A DNA stretch of 64,000 nt. Origin: CAVSUZ01 sp963795415. Its GTDB lineage: Bacteria; Pseudomonadota; Alphaproteobacteria; Acetobacterales; Acetobacteraceae. Shown here piece after piece: positions 37,086 through 45,802 of the stretch; positions within the stretch are counted from its first letter, which is position 1; each line of letters opens with the position of its first letter. Made by a program: the position numbers and the translations under genes. Under the pieces are notes generated by a model. It did no database searches and had not been told where the DNA came from. It was given only the letters and a program-made list of their open reading frames with translations. The DNA is taken from the NCBI GenBank assembly GCA_963795415.1, contig CAWCHQ010000001.1, positions 434,001-498,000 of the forward strand, written 5' to 3'.

Positions 37086-38409
37086 GGTGTTCGTCCGCCT
37101 GGTTTGTCATGAGACGCCCGATCTACTCGCCCTCTCCTTCAACCCCGCGGGCCTGGGAGTAGCTATCTCGCTACTGCCGCAGATCGAGCAATCCACTTGC
37201 GCTTTATTCCCGCATTTGCATAAGATTCCCGGTGCTATCTCAGAAGCGACACCATGCTGAGCATAATCGTAGATACCGACAAGCTCGTTATGCAAGCGCC
37301 GTATCACCCTTCGTTTCCACCGCCTGCCCGTCTCCTCGGAGAACAGTGGGGTGGGCATGACTGGTCATTTCCCGGCAGCCGGGAGCAGGTGTGCGGACAC
37401 TCTGTATGGACATCTACGGCGACGATGGCACCAGTTCGGAGCACGTATGTGTACGGGTCCAGGTCACAGTGCCCTGCGTAGGAGGTCCCTTCGAGCAGCC
37501 GGGCACGGCGCTCTATCTCGGCGGCCGCGAAATCGCGCGTGCCCTTTGGGTCGGTAGAAGGGCACGCCCGGGAAAGGGTATTGAGTTTCATCGCTATGAA
37601 CCGCGTCGGGCTGGCTCTGACGAATTCCCCATCGTCATCTGCGGAGAAGATACGCGACGAAGTGGGTGTCTATGGTGAAGCCGTCATACTATGTCCCGGC
37701 TCTTAGACGGGTAATTCGGCGCACACCAGGGCGGTCTGGCCAGGGACATGCTCCCGTTTGCCGCTCCTGAACTCGCAACCATGATTGGCCCTGGCAGAGC
37801 GAAGTCGCCAATGCAGGGGAGTCCTCTGGAAGCGACTGTGAATCGGACAGAAGCCCGCTCCCCTACTCCCACCTGCGGGATCTCTGCAACGTCGCTGTGG
37901 ATGTAACGCTATCGGAATCGCAAATTTGTGTGCTTGGCATGACGCGCCCGACCGCAATAGATCCTGCTCTGTACCGATTAGAGAGGATCGAGAGTTGATT
38001 TATGATGTGCGTATTCGTCTCGGCGAGGATGTTCGGGCACCCGGCTGCTCGGGGCTGGAGCCAACCTGTTAAGCAGGCTGCCTTACCGCACCGACGTGTC
38101 CCGCTGATGGAGTCGCGCCAGCAAGCAACACGTGACTCTCAACAGCCGAGATTGCCGCCAGGCCTCGCCCTGCGAAGCTCCCCCCTTATCCGCCCAGGTT
38201 CCCCATAATCGGCGAGTAAACCGCGGATCGCTCGCTAGATACTGGAACTCTTCGACTATGTCGCCGCGTGGAGCTTTACATAATATGGAAGAAGACGACG
38301 TTAGTGCGGTCTGCGAGCTGACTGCCACGCCGCCTTCTATAAAACCGGTCCATGCTAAACTTAAGTTGTCTTCGGCGACAATCTTCGAGGGGCGTGGCTA
38401 CAGGCCGAA
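37086..38409. other. 1.3-kb stretch without a recognisable gene
   Basis: Several short open frames exist on both strands (for example 37391-37678 plus and 37304-37591 minus), but none shows a motif, a ribosome site or a sensible composition. It lies between the GntR gene and the integrative-element replication gene and is probably degraded sequence at an element boundary. Confidence 0.4.
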
Positions 38410-39309
38410 CTAACCCCAGAGCACGCGCTCCGAGGTTCCTGAAGGCACGACGGCGTCAACAACTTGTCCACAACCCGCTGTGGATAAGTGGCTGTGGGCG
38501 ATGACAAGTAGCTCGCGGCCTGTGCGGTCGCGTTCGACGCCGAGACCGTAGCCGGGCAGCGGTTGCCGGCGCGCAAGATCGCGTAGCTCGAACGCGAAGC
38601 GTTTGAACGGCAAAAGGCTCGCCGACTTGCCGTGGAGGTGACGGAAGTCGAACCGCCAACCGGCACGGTGCCTGCCCGCGTGCTTGCGTACGATACGATA
38701 AAGCCAGCGCTCGAGGCCGCCGGTCAGCTTGAAGTATTCGCGGTCGATGGTGAGCACGAGTGCGTCGTCGAGGACGGCGCGGTAGAACCAGTCCGGCACG
38801 ATGAGATCGATGCCGTCGGCGCGGCCATGCGGATCGGCGCGTTCGGTCCACTCGTTGATCCAGGAGAAACGGTGCATGCGCCGCTCACTCGTCTGGCGCA
38901 GCGACGTGGCGACGGTGGTTGATTGCAGACGGTCGAGCGCCGCCTTCAGGCGGTGATAATCGCGTGCACTGACACCGCGGCCGATGGACGTCAGAATCTC
39001 GTATGGGGTGGCGGCCATCAGGCGCGACGTGCGCAGGCCGGCGTCACGCGCCTCGACGATCTGGCTGGCGGCCCAGATCAAGACGTCGGCATCCCAAATG
39101 GTCGCCATTCCGTGCTCGGGCACGGCTTCGACGCGGATGGCGATGTCGCTCATCCGGTAGTCGATCGGCGTCGTGCGATGCGTCTTGGCGAGGCTGAAGA
39201 AGGGATAGGCCATGAGGTCTTGCGCGTCGCGGGGCGCGAGATCGCCTGGCAGGGCCCGAAACAATTCGAGCTGCTCGCGTTCGGATCGTGTGCGATGGCG
39301 CGCCGACAT
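38410..39309 (-). CDS. Plasmid/ICE replication initiator protein, RepA-like
   Basis: About 299 residues. EQLELFRALPGDLAPRDAQDLMAYPFFSLAKTHRT and GIDLIVPDWFYRAVLDD, TGGLERWLYRIVRKHAG are characteristic of the RepA family encoded on alphaproteobacterial plasmids and integrative conjugative elements. ATG 39309 falls 8 nt after the AlpA-like stop; a TTG at 39345 would overlap it. With the excisionase-like neighbour it marks the core of an element. No parA gene follows, so the module is incomplete. Confidence 0.85.
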   Translation of the reverse strand: MSARHRTRSEREQLELFRALPGDLAPRDAQDLMAYPFFSLAKTHRTTPIDYRMSDIAIRVEAVPEHGMATIWDADVLIWAASQIVEARDAGLRTSRLMAATPYEILTSIGRGVSARDYHRLKAALDRLQSTTVATSLRQTSERRMHRFSWINEWTERADPHGRADGIDLIVPDWFYRAVLDDALVLTIDREYFKLTGGLERWLYRIVRKHAGRHRAGWRFDFRHLHGKSASLLPFKRFAFELRDLARRQPLPGYGLGVERDRTGRELLVIAHSHLSTAGCGQVVDAVVPSGTSERVLWG

Positions 39310-39316
39310 GGGGAAG

Positions 39317-39601
39317 TCAGCGGCGCGGCTGGCGGGCTTGTTCAAGCTGGGCCGGCGTATGCCGCTTGGCCGGCAGCACGATTACCTTGCCGGGATCGGA
39401 CGTCGATTCCTTGGCGGCGGCATCGACCCACATCTGCAGGTCGTCGACGCGGTAGACCACGCGGCCGCCGAGCTTCGAATAGCGGGGGCCTGTGCCGTAG
39501 ATGCGGTGCTTCTCGAGCGTGCGGATGGAAAGGCCAACGAAGCGCGCGGCCTCCGGCGTGCGCAGGTAGCGCTGCGGCAAGCCTGCGAGATTGGCGGACA
39601 T
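39317..39601 (-). CDS. AlpA/excisionase-type helix-turn-helix protein
   Basis: 94 residues. LRTPEAARFVGLSIRTLEKHRIYGTGPRYSKLGGRVVYRVDDLQMWVD is a MerR/Xis-like winged HTH (PF12728 type). Such genes precede repA in integrative elements and control excision. The near-perfect 40-bp palindrome at 39738-39777 lies upstream and could be its own operator. Confidence 0.85.
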   Translation of the reverse strand: MSANLAGLPQRYLRTPEAARFVGLSIRTLEKHRIYGTGPRYSKLGGRVVYRVDDLQMWVDAAAKESTSDPGKVIVLPAKRHTPAQLEQARQPRR

Positions 39602-39737
39602 GGGATATCTCCGTGTTCGTGTCTGGGGCTGCCGAATGGGGGCGGCCGTCGCGGATCACGGTGGCGGAGAGACTTCGCTGAGGGGGATGGTGATGTCGCT
39701 GGGTGGTGAGATCGCCACCCCTGCCGAAAGCGGTGGG

Positions 39738-39777
39738 TGTATCACTCTGGCAAACGGTCGTTTGACAGAATGATACA
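39738..39777. promoter_or_regulatory. Near-perfect 40-bp palindrome upstream of the AlpA-like gene
   Basis: The left arm TGTATCACTCTGGCAAACG and right arm CGTTTGACAGAATGATACA pair with two mismatches around a GT centre, and GTGGG/CCCAC extends the symmetry outward. It lies between the AlpA-like gene (starts 39601) and the end of the LysR gene (39855). It could be a large operator, a recombination or resolution site, or the boundary of the element; a plain intrinsic terminator is less likely because no T-run follows. Confidence 0.7.
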
Positions 39778-39854
39778 TCCCACAGTGCAACCGCCGCCCA
39801 AAGACATAAATTCAGAATGTTGATTTCGAGGGCCGGACGAAGATGTTCGTCTCG

Positions 39855-40761
39855 CTATTCCAGATACGGCGTCAGCACATTTTCGATCCATTTCATGAAT
39901 GCGCGGACTCGGCGCGACAGATTGCTCCGATGTGCTACGACGAGGGACACGGCGAGCGCTCGGCGACGAAAATCGGGCATGATCTCCACAAGCGCTCCAC
40001 TCTCTAAGTATTGGCCAATCCCCAAGAGTGGCGCCTGAATCAGGCCAAGGCCGGCGAGGGCAGCGGCTTCGTAGGTCTGCGCGCTGTTGACGTGTAGCGC
40101 ACCTGGCAACTGAAGCGTCGCGTAGCTGTCGCCGTCCGGATATTCCCATCCATAGGGTCTTGCGCCCAGCATCGTCGAAAAATGAATTGTCCGATGTTCC
40201 TGACGCTGGAGATCTTCTAGCGATCGAGGGACGCCATAGCGCGCCAGATAGGCGGGACTGGCAGCGTTGACCATGCGCAACAGGCCCAGCGGGCGGGCAA
40301 TCAGCGTCTCGTCCCTGATGGGACCAAGTCGCAATACGCAGTCAAACCCCTCTTGAACCAGATCAACTTGCCGATCCTGTACTTGACACCTCCAGCTCCA
40401 ACTCGGGGTGAGTCGCCATGAAATCCGGCAAGGCCGGCACGATCGTTGTGCGCGCCACCTCGGTCGGAAGATCGACCCGTAAACGCCCGCGAAGTGCCAC
40501 GCGATCGCTTGCGAACATTGAGTGCAGATCATCAACTTCAGCAAGCAGATCGCGGGCACGGCCATGAAATGCGCGTCCGTCCTCCGTCAACTGCACGCTG
40601 CGCGTCGTCCGGTGCAGGAGCCTGACACCGACATCTTCTTCCAGCTTCCGGACCACCGTTGAGGCCCTCCCCTTCTGGATGCCCAGGCTATCGGCTGCGT
40701 GGGTGAAGCTCCCCATTTCCGCTACCGTTATGAAAATGAGGATGGGTTCGAGATTCTGCAT
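39855..40761 (-). pseudogene. LysR family transcriptional regulator, frameshifted
   Basis: The N-terminal HTH is clear: MQNLEPILIFITVAEMGSFT, HAADSLGIQKGRASTVVRKLEEDVGVRLLHRTTRSVQLTEDG. The effector domain begins RLRVDLPTEVARTTIVPALP. One extra C (40375-40376) breaks the frame after VSST; DRQVDLVQEGFDCVLRLG, and the remainder to 39855, continue in the next frame to give a normal 301-residue protein. It is divergent from the DoxX-like gene and probably regulates the DoxX/NmrA pair. Confidence 0.87.
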
Positions 40762-40882
40762 TTTCGTGCCTCGGCATTGTTTACTACAGAGGGAACAGTG
40801 AGTTCATTTCCTCGGTGTTTATCATACGTGGGAGACACAGTAAGCTCCTGAATATGGGGATCCCCCCATCGGAGAATGACAA

Positions 40883-41305
40883 GTGTCCGAAACCATGAAC
40901 CTGCATCACGTGCCTGAAACTATGACCTTGCATCACAGCCTGTGGGCCGGCCGGATAATGAGCGCGATTGTCGTTATCGCTCTGCTGGCAGACGGCACTA
41001 TTCAGCTTTTCGCGCCGGCACAGATCGCGAGCATGTTGCAGGAAACCGGGTTCGCGATGGACCTGACCCGTGTCGTGGGTCCGATCATACTCGCCTGCGG
41101 CATCCTTTACGCCATCCCGGCCACCGCCGTCCTCGGCGCGATCCTGGTGACGGGCTTTTTGGGAGGTGCCATCTGCGCCCATGTCCGCATCGGTGAGTTG
41201 GGGTCGCCGCCGGAAATCATTTCCCTGCTTCTGGGCGCGCTGACATGGGGCGGCCTCTACGCGCGCGATCCCCGTATCCGGGCCATTCTGCCGCTCATCC
41301 GTTGA
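40883..41305 (+). CDS. DoxX-like small integral membrane protein
   Basis: 140 residues from GTG 40883 (GGAG nine bases upstream). Four hydrophobic segments (IMSAIVVIALLADGTIQLF, VVGPIILACGILYAIPATAVLGAILVTGFLGGAI, ISLLLGALTWGGLYA) fit the DoxX-like fold. The first 18 codons are a 27-bp tandem duplication (VSETMNLHH/VPETMTLHH) that multiplies the possible starts (GTG 40883, ATG 40895, ATG 40922). It is the first gene of a pair with an NAD(P)-binding protein, under a divergent LysR gene. Confidence 0.8.
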   Translation: MSETMNLHHVPETMTLHHSLWAGRIMSAIVVIALLADGTIQLFAPAQIASMLQETGFAMDLTRVVGPIILACGILYAIPATAVLGAILVTGFLGGAICAHVRIGELGSPPEIISLLLGALTWGGLYARDPRIRAILPLIR

Positions 41306-41362
41306 ACCAACAGGGGCAGTGCTCTGTCCCTCAGGATCAGGAGAATACACATATTTTTAGTA

Positions 41363-42223
41363 ATGGGAATCACGGGAAAAGTGGGCGGCGCAACGGCAGA
41401 ACATCTGTTGGCGCACGGCAAGGAAGTGCGCGCGCTGGTCCGCAATCGCGAGAAGGCGGCGAACTGGGCGAACCAGGGCGTGGAACTGGTAGACGGCGAT
41501 TGGAATGATTCGGCAGCCATCGAGCAAGCGCTCAGAGGCGTCGAAGGCGCGTTTGTCATGTTGCCGGCTGTCTGGGCCCCCTCGCCCGATTACAAAGAAG
41601 CCAAGGGCGTGATTGCGAACTATGTCGAGGCGCTCACCAAGGCAGCGCCGCCGCGGGTGGTAGCGCTTTCGTCGATGGGTGCGAACAGAACCAGCGGGCT
41701 CGGGATGATCACGGCCTTGTCGCTTCTGGAGCGAGGTTTTCGCGACCTGATATCGCCAATCGCATTTGTGCGCGCGGGTGGATTCTTCGAAAACTTCCTC
41801 TACGGCTTGCAGGTCGCCCACGGCGGAACGCTACCGGTCTACTACAATCCGACAAACCGGAAATCGACCATGGTCGCGACGAACGACATCGGCGCGGAGG
41901 TCGCAACCCTTTTGACCGGGCCAGCGTGGTCAGGGCAGCGCGTCGTCGAGCTTGGTTCGATGGTCAGCGCGGATGAAGTCGCAAAGCAATTGGGTGAAGT
42001 CCTGAATCTCGATGTGAAAGCCTTTGCAGTCCCGCGTGCAGCGTGGGCGGAAGCGTTCGAGCAATTCGGCATCCCGAAGGGCCACACGGGACCTGCGGAA
42101 GAAATGTTTGAGGCCGTGAATGCAGGATGGATGGACCTTGGCGTCAAGGACACGGAGCACGTCGCAGGGACGACGTCCGCACGCGACGTCTTCGCGGCTG
42201 CCTGGAAGGCCCCGACGGCGTGA
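41363..42223 (+). CDS. NmrA-like NAD(P)-binding protein
   Basis: 286 residues from ATG 41363. GITGKVGGATAEHLLAHGKEVRALVRN is the GxxGxxG cofactor loop of the atypical SDR/NmrA family, followed by VELVDGDWND and VVALSSMGAN. The first beta strand is cut short with this start: upstream codons read IHIFLV, preceded by AGGAGA and an ATA codon (41345), so the ancestral start may have been an ATG mutated to ATA. Function may be quinone or aldehyde reductase or redox sensor; not decided. Confidence 0.82.
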   Translation: MGITGKVGGATAEHLLAHGKEVRALVRNREKAANWANQGVELVDGDWNDSAAIEQALRGVEGAFVMLPAVWAPSPDYKEAKGVIANYVEALTKAAPPRVVALSSMGANRTSGLGMITALSLLERGFRDLISPIAFVRAGGFFENFLYGLQVAHGGTLPVYYNPTNRKSTMVATNDIGAEVATLLTGPAWSGQRVVELGSMVSADEVAKQLGEVLNLDVKAFAVPRAAWAEAFEQFGIPKGHTGPAEEMFEAVNAGWMDLGVKDTEHVAGTTSARDVFAAAWKAPTA

Positions 42224-42260
42224 ACTGCGACGTTCACACCAATGAAGATCGAGATCGAAC

Positions 42261-42333
42261 ATGAAGGTTCTTGTTTGGGTGCAGCGGGCGGAACTGGACG
42301 GCTGATCGTCCGCCGCGCCCTGGCGAAAGGCCG
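42261..42333 (+). pseudogene. 5' remnant of a second NAD(P)-binding protein gene
   Basis: ATG 42261 reads MKVLV, then, after one missing T (42274-42276), LGAAGGTGRLIVRRALAKG: the first strand and cofactor loop of an NAD(P)H-binding family protein. Homology stops after about 24 codons where the element-type sequence containing the DUF736 gene begins, so this is a junction produced by insertion. Confidence 0.65.
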
Positions 42334-42400
42334 GCGAGAGTCAATGGACATGCGAAAGCCCCGCCCGGAGGTCCGGACGGGGCGTTGTAGTAGGTTCGGC

Positions 42401-42724
42401 TCAGTCTCCGTTCTGCCGGCGGGCGCGGGACCAGATGAGGGTGTAACCGTCGCCGTCCTCGTCGTCGAAGAGGTTGGCGTAGATCGGGGCGTTGAACGAG
42501 GGATCGTCCAGCTTGACCGAGAGATAGTCGCGGCCCTCGTTGGAGCGCTTCGACCAGGCGGCCCCGATCTCGGCGCGGCCGACATAGACGCGATGGCTGG
42601 GGGCGTTGTCGTTGGCGCGGTTGGTCTCGGGGACGATGGAAACGCTCTTGGTCTGGACGCTGAGGGTGACGATCTCGCCCTGGAACTCGCTGCCGGACTT
42701 CTTGAAGGAACCGATGTCGGCCAT
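42401..42724 (-). CDS. DUF736 family protein
   Basis: 107 residues from ATG 42724. MADIGSFKKSGSEFQGEIVT, NRANDNAPSHRVYVGRAEIGAAW and FDDEDGDGYTLIWSR identify DUF736, a small protein of unknown function almost always found on conjugative plasmids and integrative elements of Alphaproteobacteria. It marks the second part of the element remnant. Confidence 0.9.
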   Translation of the reverse strand: MADIGSFKKSGSEFQGEIVTLSVQTKSVSIVPETNRANDNAPSHRVYVGRAEIGAAWSKRSNEGRDYLSVKLDDPSFNAPIYANLFDDEDGDGYTLIWSRARRQNGD

Positions 42725-42910
42725 GTCACTTCTCCTTGGCTGTTGCGAGCCGGCGACCACCGCGGCCTGGATGGCGATCTGCAGGCCGGAGGCGATCGAC
42801 GACGCACCCGCTTGCGGGCCGGAGCACCGCGGAGGATGGCGGCGGGGAGAGTTTCTTGCCTCGCGAGGAATGGGCTTCAGCTCAGGGGAAGCAAGTCTCG
42901 GCGACGCCAT

Positions 42911-43257
42911 TGCGTCTCAGGCGATCGAGGCGCAGCCGGCGTTCGGCCAGATCAAGCCATTGAGAGGCCGCGTGGTCCGGGCGTCGAACAGCATCCTCGG
43001 GAGAAGACGTGGCCAACATCGAGCGCCGCGCACAAGTGGTCCGGCGTTCCAGGCGAAGAAATGGAAACCCTGGCGCACAGAAAGGACGGCTTCAGGACGC
43101 CACCACCCGCGCGAACGGCGACGCTGAGGGGGGGGTTCTCTGTCGGCCTGACGACGGAGTGCAACCGAGCGTTCCAATGAGGGTTGCGATGTTGCAGATC
43201 GTCCGGACGAGATGTCATCGCGCCGATAGCCAACCGGACGACCGCGAGGCGCTGGCC
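42911..43257. other. Intergenic stretch inside the element remnant
   Basis: No recognisable gene between the DUF736 gene and the membrane-protein gene; possibly degraded element DNA. Confidence 0.4.
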
Positions 43258-43734
43258 CTAACCCTGCTTGGTCGCCGCCGAGAGAGGCAAATACGCCGGT
43301 CCCGCCGCAACGCCCTGCCCGACCTTGGGAGGGACGAACAGAAACATGCGCCCCCAAGCGGTGCCGCCAACCAGAATGGCGCCGACGACGGCGAATGCCT
43401 CACGCCACGCTTCGGACGGCATGCCGATATGCGCAAGCCCGAGAGTCGCATGGTAGCTGGCGACACCGGCGGGCACGGCATAGAGTAGCCCGATCGCTGC
43501 GCGGATCAGCGGCGTGCGGACCGTCGCGAAGACAATCTGCCCGATCGCCAGGGTCGCGCCGCCGGCGAGGCCTCCGACAATGAGCGCGCCGATCACGCCC
43601 TGAGCCACTGTGAAAGGCGGCGAGGCCGGCGGACAACCCTGCGAAGAAGGGAAGCGCGTAGACGGCGAGCGTGAACAGCAGCCGCAGAAGAACCCGATGC
43701 CGAACCCGCTGAGGATGATCCCGACGATGATCAT
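43258..43734 (-). pseudogene. ICE-type integral membrane protein, with two compensating frameshifts
   Basis: Starts MIIVGIILSGFGIGFFC with a GGAGG site and ends VGGTAWGRMFLFVPPKVGQGVAAG, a multi-span protein I know from integrative elements. Between residues about 17 and 41 the frame reads polar, unlikely sequence, while the adjacent frame gives LLFTLAVYALPFFAGLSAGLAAF, the expected hydrophobic segment. So a missing base near 43685 is offset by an extra base near 43610 and the total frame stays open. The natural product would have lost one membrane segment if this is real. Confidence 0.7.
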
Positions 43735-43949
43735 GGTGGATACCTCCGCGACAAAGGGTCAAACGGTCGCGCCTTCCACCACCACCACGGCGCGCCAGAG
43801 AATATAGCCGAAGACGATGGGTGGTGGCAGCGAAAATCTGGTCTGGTCGCGGAGACCGGTGTGCCAGATTGGGAAGCGGCTTTACGGATAGCCGGCAAAA
43901 CGGTTTTACGAGTCCGCGGGTTTGCGGCGTCGCGGAGGTGGGGCGGCGC

Positions 43950-44147
43950 TCACGCACCGCCTGTCCCGAACTTCCAGACCGGGATACCAAGTTTCTTGGC
44001 CTTGTCGGCGAGGTTGCCCTGGATGCCGGTGCCAGGGAACACCATGACCCCGATCGGGAGCACGTCCAGCATCTGGTCGTTGTGCTTGAAGGGTGCGGCC
44101 TGGGCGTGTTTGGTCCAGTCTGGCTTGAAGGCGATCTGTGGCAGCAC
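43950..44147 (-). pseudogene. C-terminal fragment of a DUF2493 (SLOG-like) protein
   Basis: About 65 codons: FKPDWTKHAQAAPFKHNDQ, MLDVLPIGVMVFPGTGIQGNLADKAKKLGIPVWKF. The VFPGTGIQGN loop is the nucleotide-type binding motif of DUF2493, another element-borne family. The N-terminal half is absent upstream of about 44150, which marks the right edge of the element remnant. Confidence 0.7.
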
Positions 44148-44302
44148 CTGCCAAACTTGACCAGTTCACGCAGAGCAACAAAAACAACGTCCCCTCACCC
44201 TCCGCGTCTCCGTGTCTCCGTGGCGAATCTTCTCCCCGAACTCCCTGACCTCCCTCCCCACCCGGTCACGCACCCAGAAACCCAAAAGGAAACGCCGCCC
44301 CA

Positions 44303-45307
44303 ATGCCCCGCACCCGCATCATTCCCGAAATCGACTTCGAGAAAGACGGCGCTCAGCACGGCTTCCTGCGCCTGTTTCACTCCACCCACCAATCCGCCTA
44401 CGGCTTCATTCCCATCCCCATCATAGTCATCCGCAACGGCGCCGGCCCGACCGCCTTTTTCATGTCGGGCAACCATGGCGACGAATACGAAGGCCAGGTC
44501 GCCATCTGCAATCTCGCCAAATCCCTCGCTCCCGACAAAATCAGCGGCCGCGTCATCCTGCTCCCTGCCGCCAATTATCCCGCCGCGATGGCCGGCCGCC
44601 GCGTCTCCCCCATCGATGATCTCAACCTCAACCGCATCTTCCCCGGCGACCCGGATGGCACCGTCACCCAGCAGATCGCCTGGTACATCGAAAACGAGCT
44701 GATGCCGCTCGCCGACTTATTCTGCGACCTGCACTCCGGCGGCTCATCACTGATGTACATCCCCTCGGCGCTGATCAAATCCAGCGCCGATCCCGCCCGC
44801 CAGGAAAAGCTTGAGTTCGCCCTGAAAGCCTTCGCCTCCCCCACCGCCTACATGACCGCGAGCGGTCCCGGCGGCGAGGCAACCGCCTCCGGCGCCGCCG
44901 CACGCAAGGGCGTCATCGCCGTCGGCACCGAACTGGGCGGCTCCGGCACCGTCACGCCCGCCGCCCTGGGCATCGCCGAACGCGGCCTTCGCAATCTGCT
45001 CGTCCACGCCGGCATCCTGCCGGGCAGCGAACGCACCGCCCCCGACCAGCCCACCCGCATCTTCGACGTCGGCGGTCAGGACTATTACACCTACGCCCCC
45101 GAAAACGGCGTGTTCGAGCCCACAGTCGAACTCGGCGATCAGGTCGAAGCCGGCCAGCTCTCCGGGCGCATCCACTTCCCCGAAACCCCCTGGGAGCCCC
45201 CGGCCACCATCACCTTCCAGCGCGCCGGCACCGTCCTTTGCAAACGCGTCCCCGGCCGCACCGCCCGCGGCGACTGCCTGTTCCACCTCGGAACGCCTCA
45301 CCACTGA
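44303..45307 (+). CDS. Succinylglutamate desuccinylase/aspartoacylase family hydrolase (DoeB-like)
   Basis: 334 residues, zinc-dependent deacylase. Zinc site GNHGDEYEG (His, Glu; about residues 56-64) and DLHSGG (His); NLNRIFPGDPDG and a C-terminal barrel-like domain with GVFEPTVELGDQVEAGQLSGRI. It most resembles N-acetyl-diaminobutyrate deacetylase (DoeB) of ectoine breakdown, but no ectoine genes are nearby, so the acyl substrate is open. Monocistronic in appearance, cleanly open. Confidence 0.85.
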   Translation: MPRTRIIPEIDFEKDGAQHGFLRLFHSTHQSAYGFIPIPIIVIRNGAGPTAFFMSGNHGDEYEGQVAICNLAKSLAPDKISGRVILLPAANYPAAMAGRRVSPIDDLNLNRIFPGDPDGTVTQQIAWYIENELMPLADLFCDLHSGGSSLMYIPSALIKSSADPARQEKLEFALKAFASPTAYMTASGPGGEATASGAAARKGVIAVGTELGGSGTVTPAALGIAERGLRNLLVHAGILPGSERTAPDQPTRIFDVGGQDYYTYAPENGVFEPTVELGDQVEAGQLSGRIHFPETPWEPPATITFQRAGTVLCKRVPGRTARGDCLFHLGTPHH

Positions 45308-45407
45308 CCACGCCTCCGCCCACGCCTCCGCCCACGTCTTCCCAAGTGTCGTGCCGGGCCGCCTCCGCGACCCCAGCCTTGACTCAGGCCACCGCTCTGC
45401 TCTATTT

Positions 45408-45426
45408 AAGAATGAATCGCATTCGC
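45408..45426. promoter_or_regulatory. Fur-box-like dyad upstream of hemP
   Basis: AAGAATGAATCGCATTCGC contains inverted GAATG/CATTC; read on the minus strand it matches about 12 of 19 positions of the classical Fur consensus. It lies about 60 bp upstream of the hemP start, as expected for iron repression. Confidence 0.45.
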
Positions 45427-45485
45427 ATCTCGTGGCGCACCCGCCGGTTCTGAGCCACACGGATCCCGATTGGAGGTCTCGGCCG

Positions 45486-45704
45486 ATGTCGCTGAACCCT
45501 GGCATCGGACGTGGTGCGCACGCGCGGTCGTCCACACGAGGCGACAATCTATCCCTCGTTTCTGTCCCGGCTGAAGGATCCAGGCCGCAAACCGTGAGCA
45601 GTCACGACCTCCTGGCCGGTCGTCGTATGCTCGTTATCAAACATGATCTCCAGGAATACCGGCTTCAGGTGACCAGAACCGGAAAACTCATCCTTACAAA
45701 ATAG
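45486..45704 (+). CDS. hemP: Hemin uptake protein HemP
   Basis: 72 residues from ATG 45486 (GGAGG nine bases upstream). The C-terminal half SHDLLAGRRMLVIKHDLQEY followed by RLQVTRTGKLILTK is the diagnostic HemP motif ending in KLILTK. HemP is a small iron-regulated protein encoded with haem or siderophore uptake genes; it has been shown to act in activation of iron-uptake genes in Burkholderia and rhizobia. Here the next gene is a porin rather than a TonB receptor. Confidence 0.88.
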   Translation: MSLNPGIGRGAHARSSTRGDNLSLVSVPAEGSRPQTVSSHDLLAGRRMLVIKHDLQEYRLQVTRTGKLILTK

Positions 45705-45802
45705 CGGCGATCCCGACCGCTCCATCCAGCCAGCCACCGCACCCACGCCCGGTAGCAAGCCACCCCATTCGATCCCGATCGGGATTCGATGCGAGGGCGA
45801 CA

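Noticed and set aside
37304..37678. Short open frames on both strands in the gene-free stretch
   Set aside because: No motif, ribosome site or plausible composition; overlapping frames on both strands are equally likely by chance.
44747..45547. A Gly/Ala-rich frame antisense to the aspartoacylase-like gene
   Set aside because: Low-complexity GC shadow; the plus-strand gene has zinc-site motifs.
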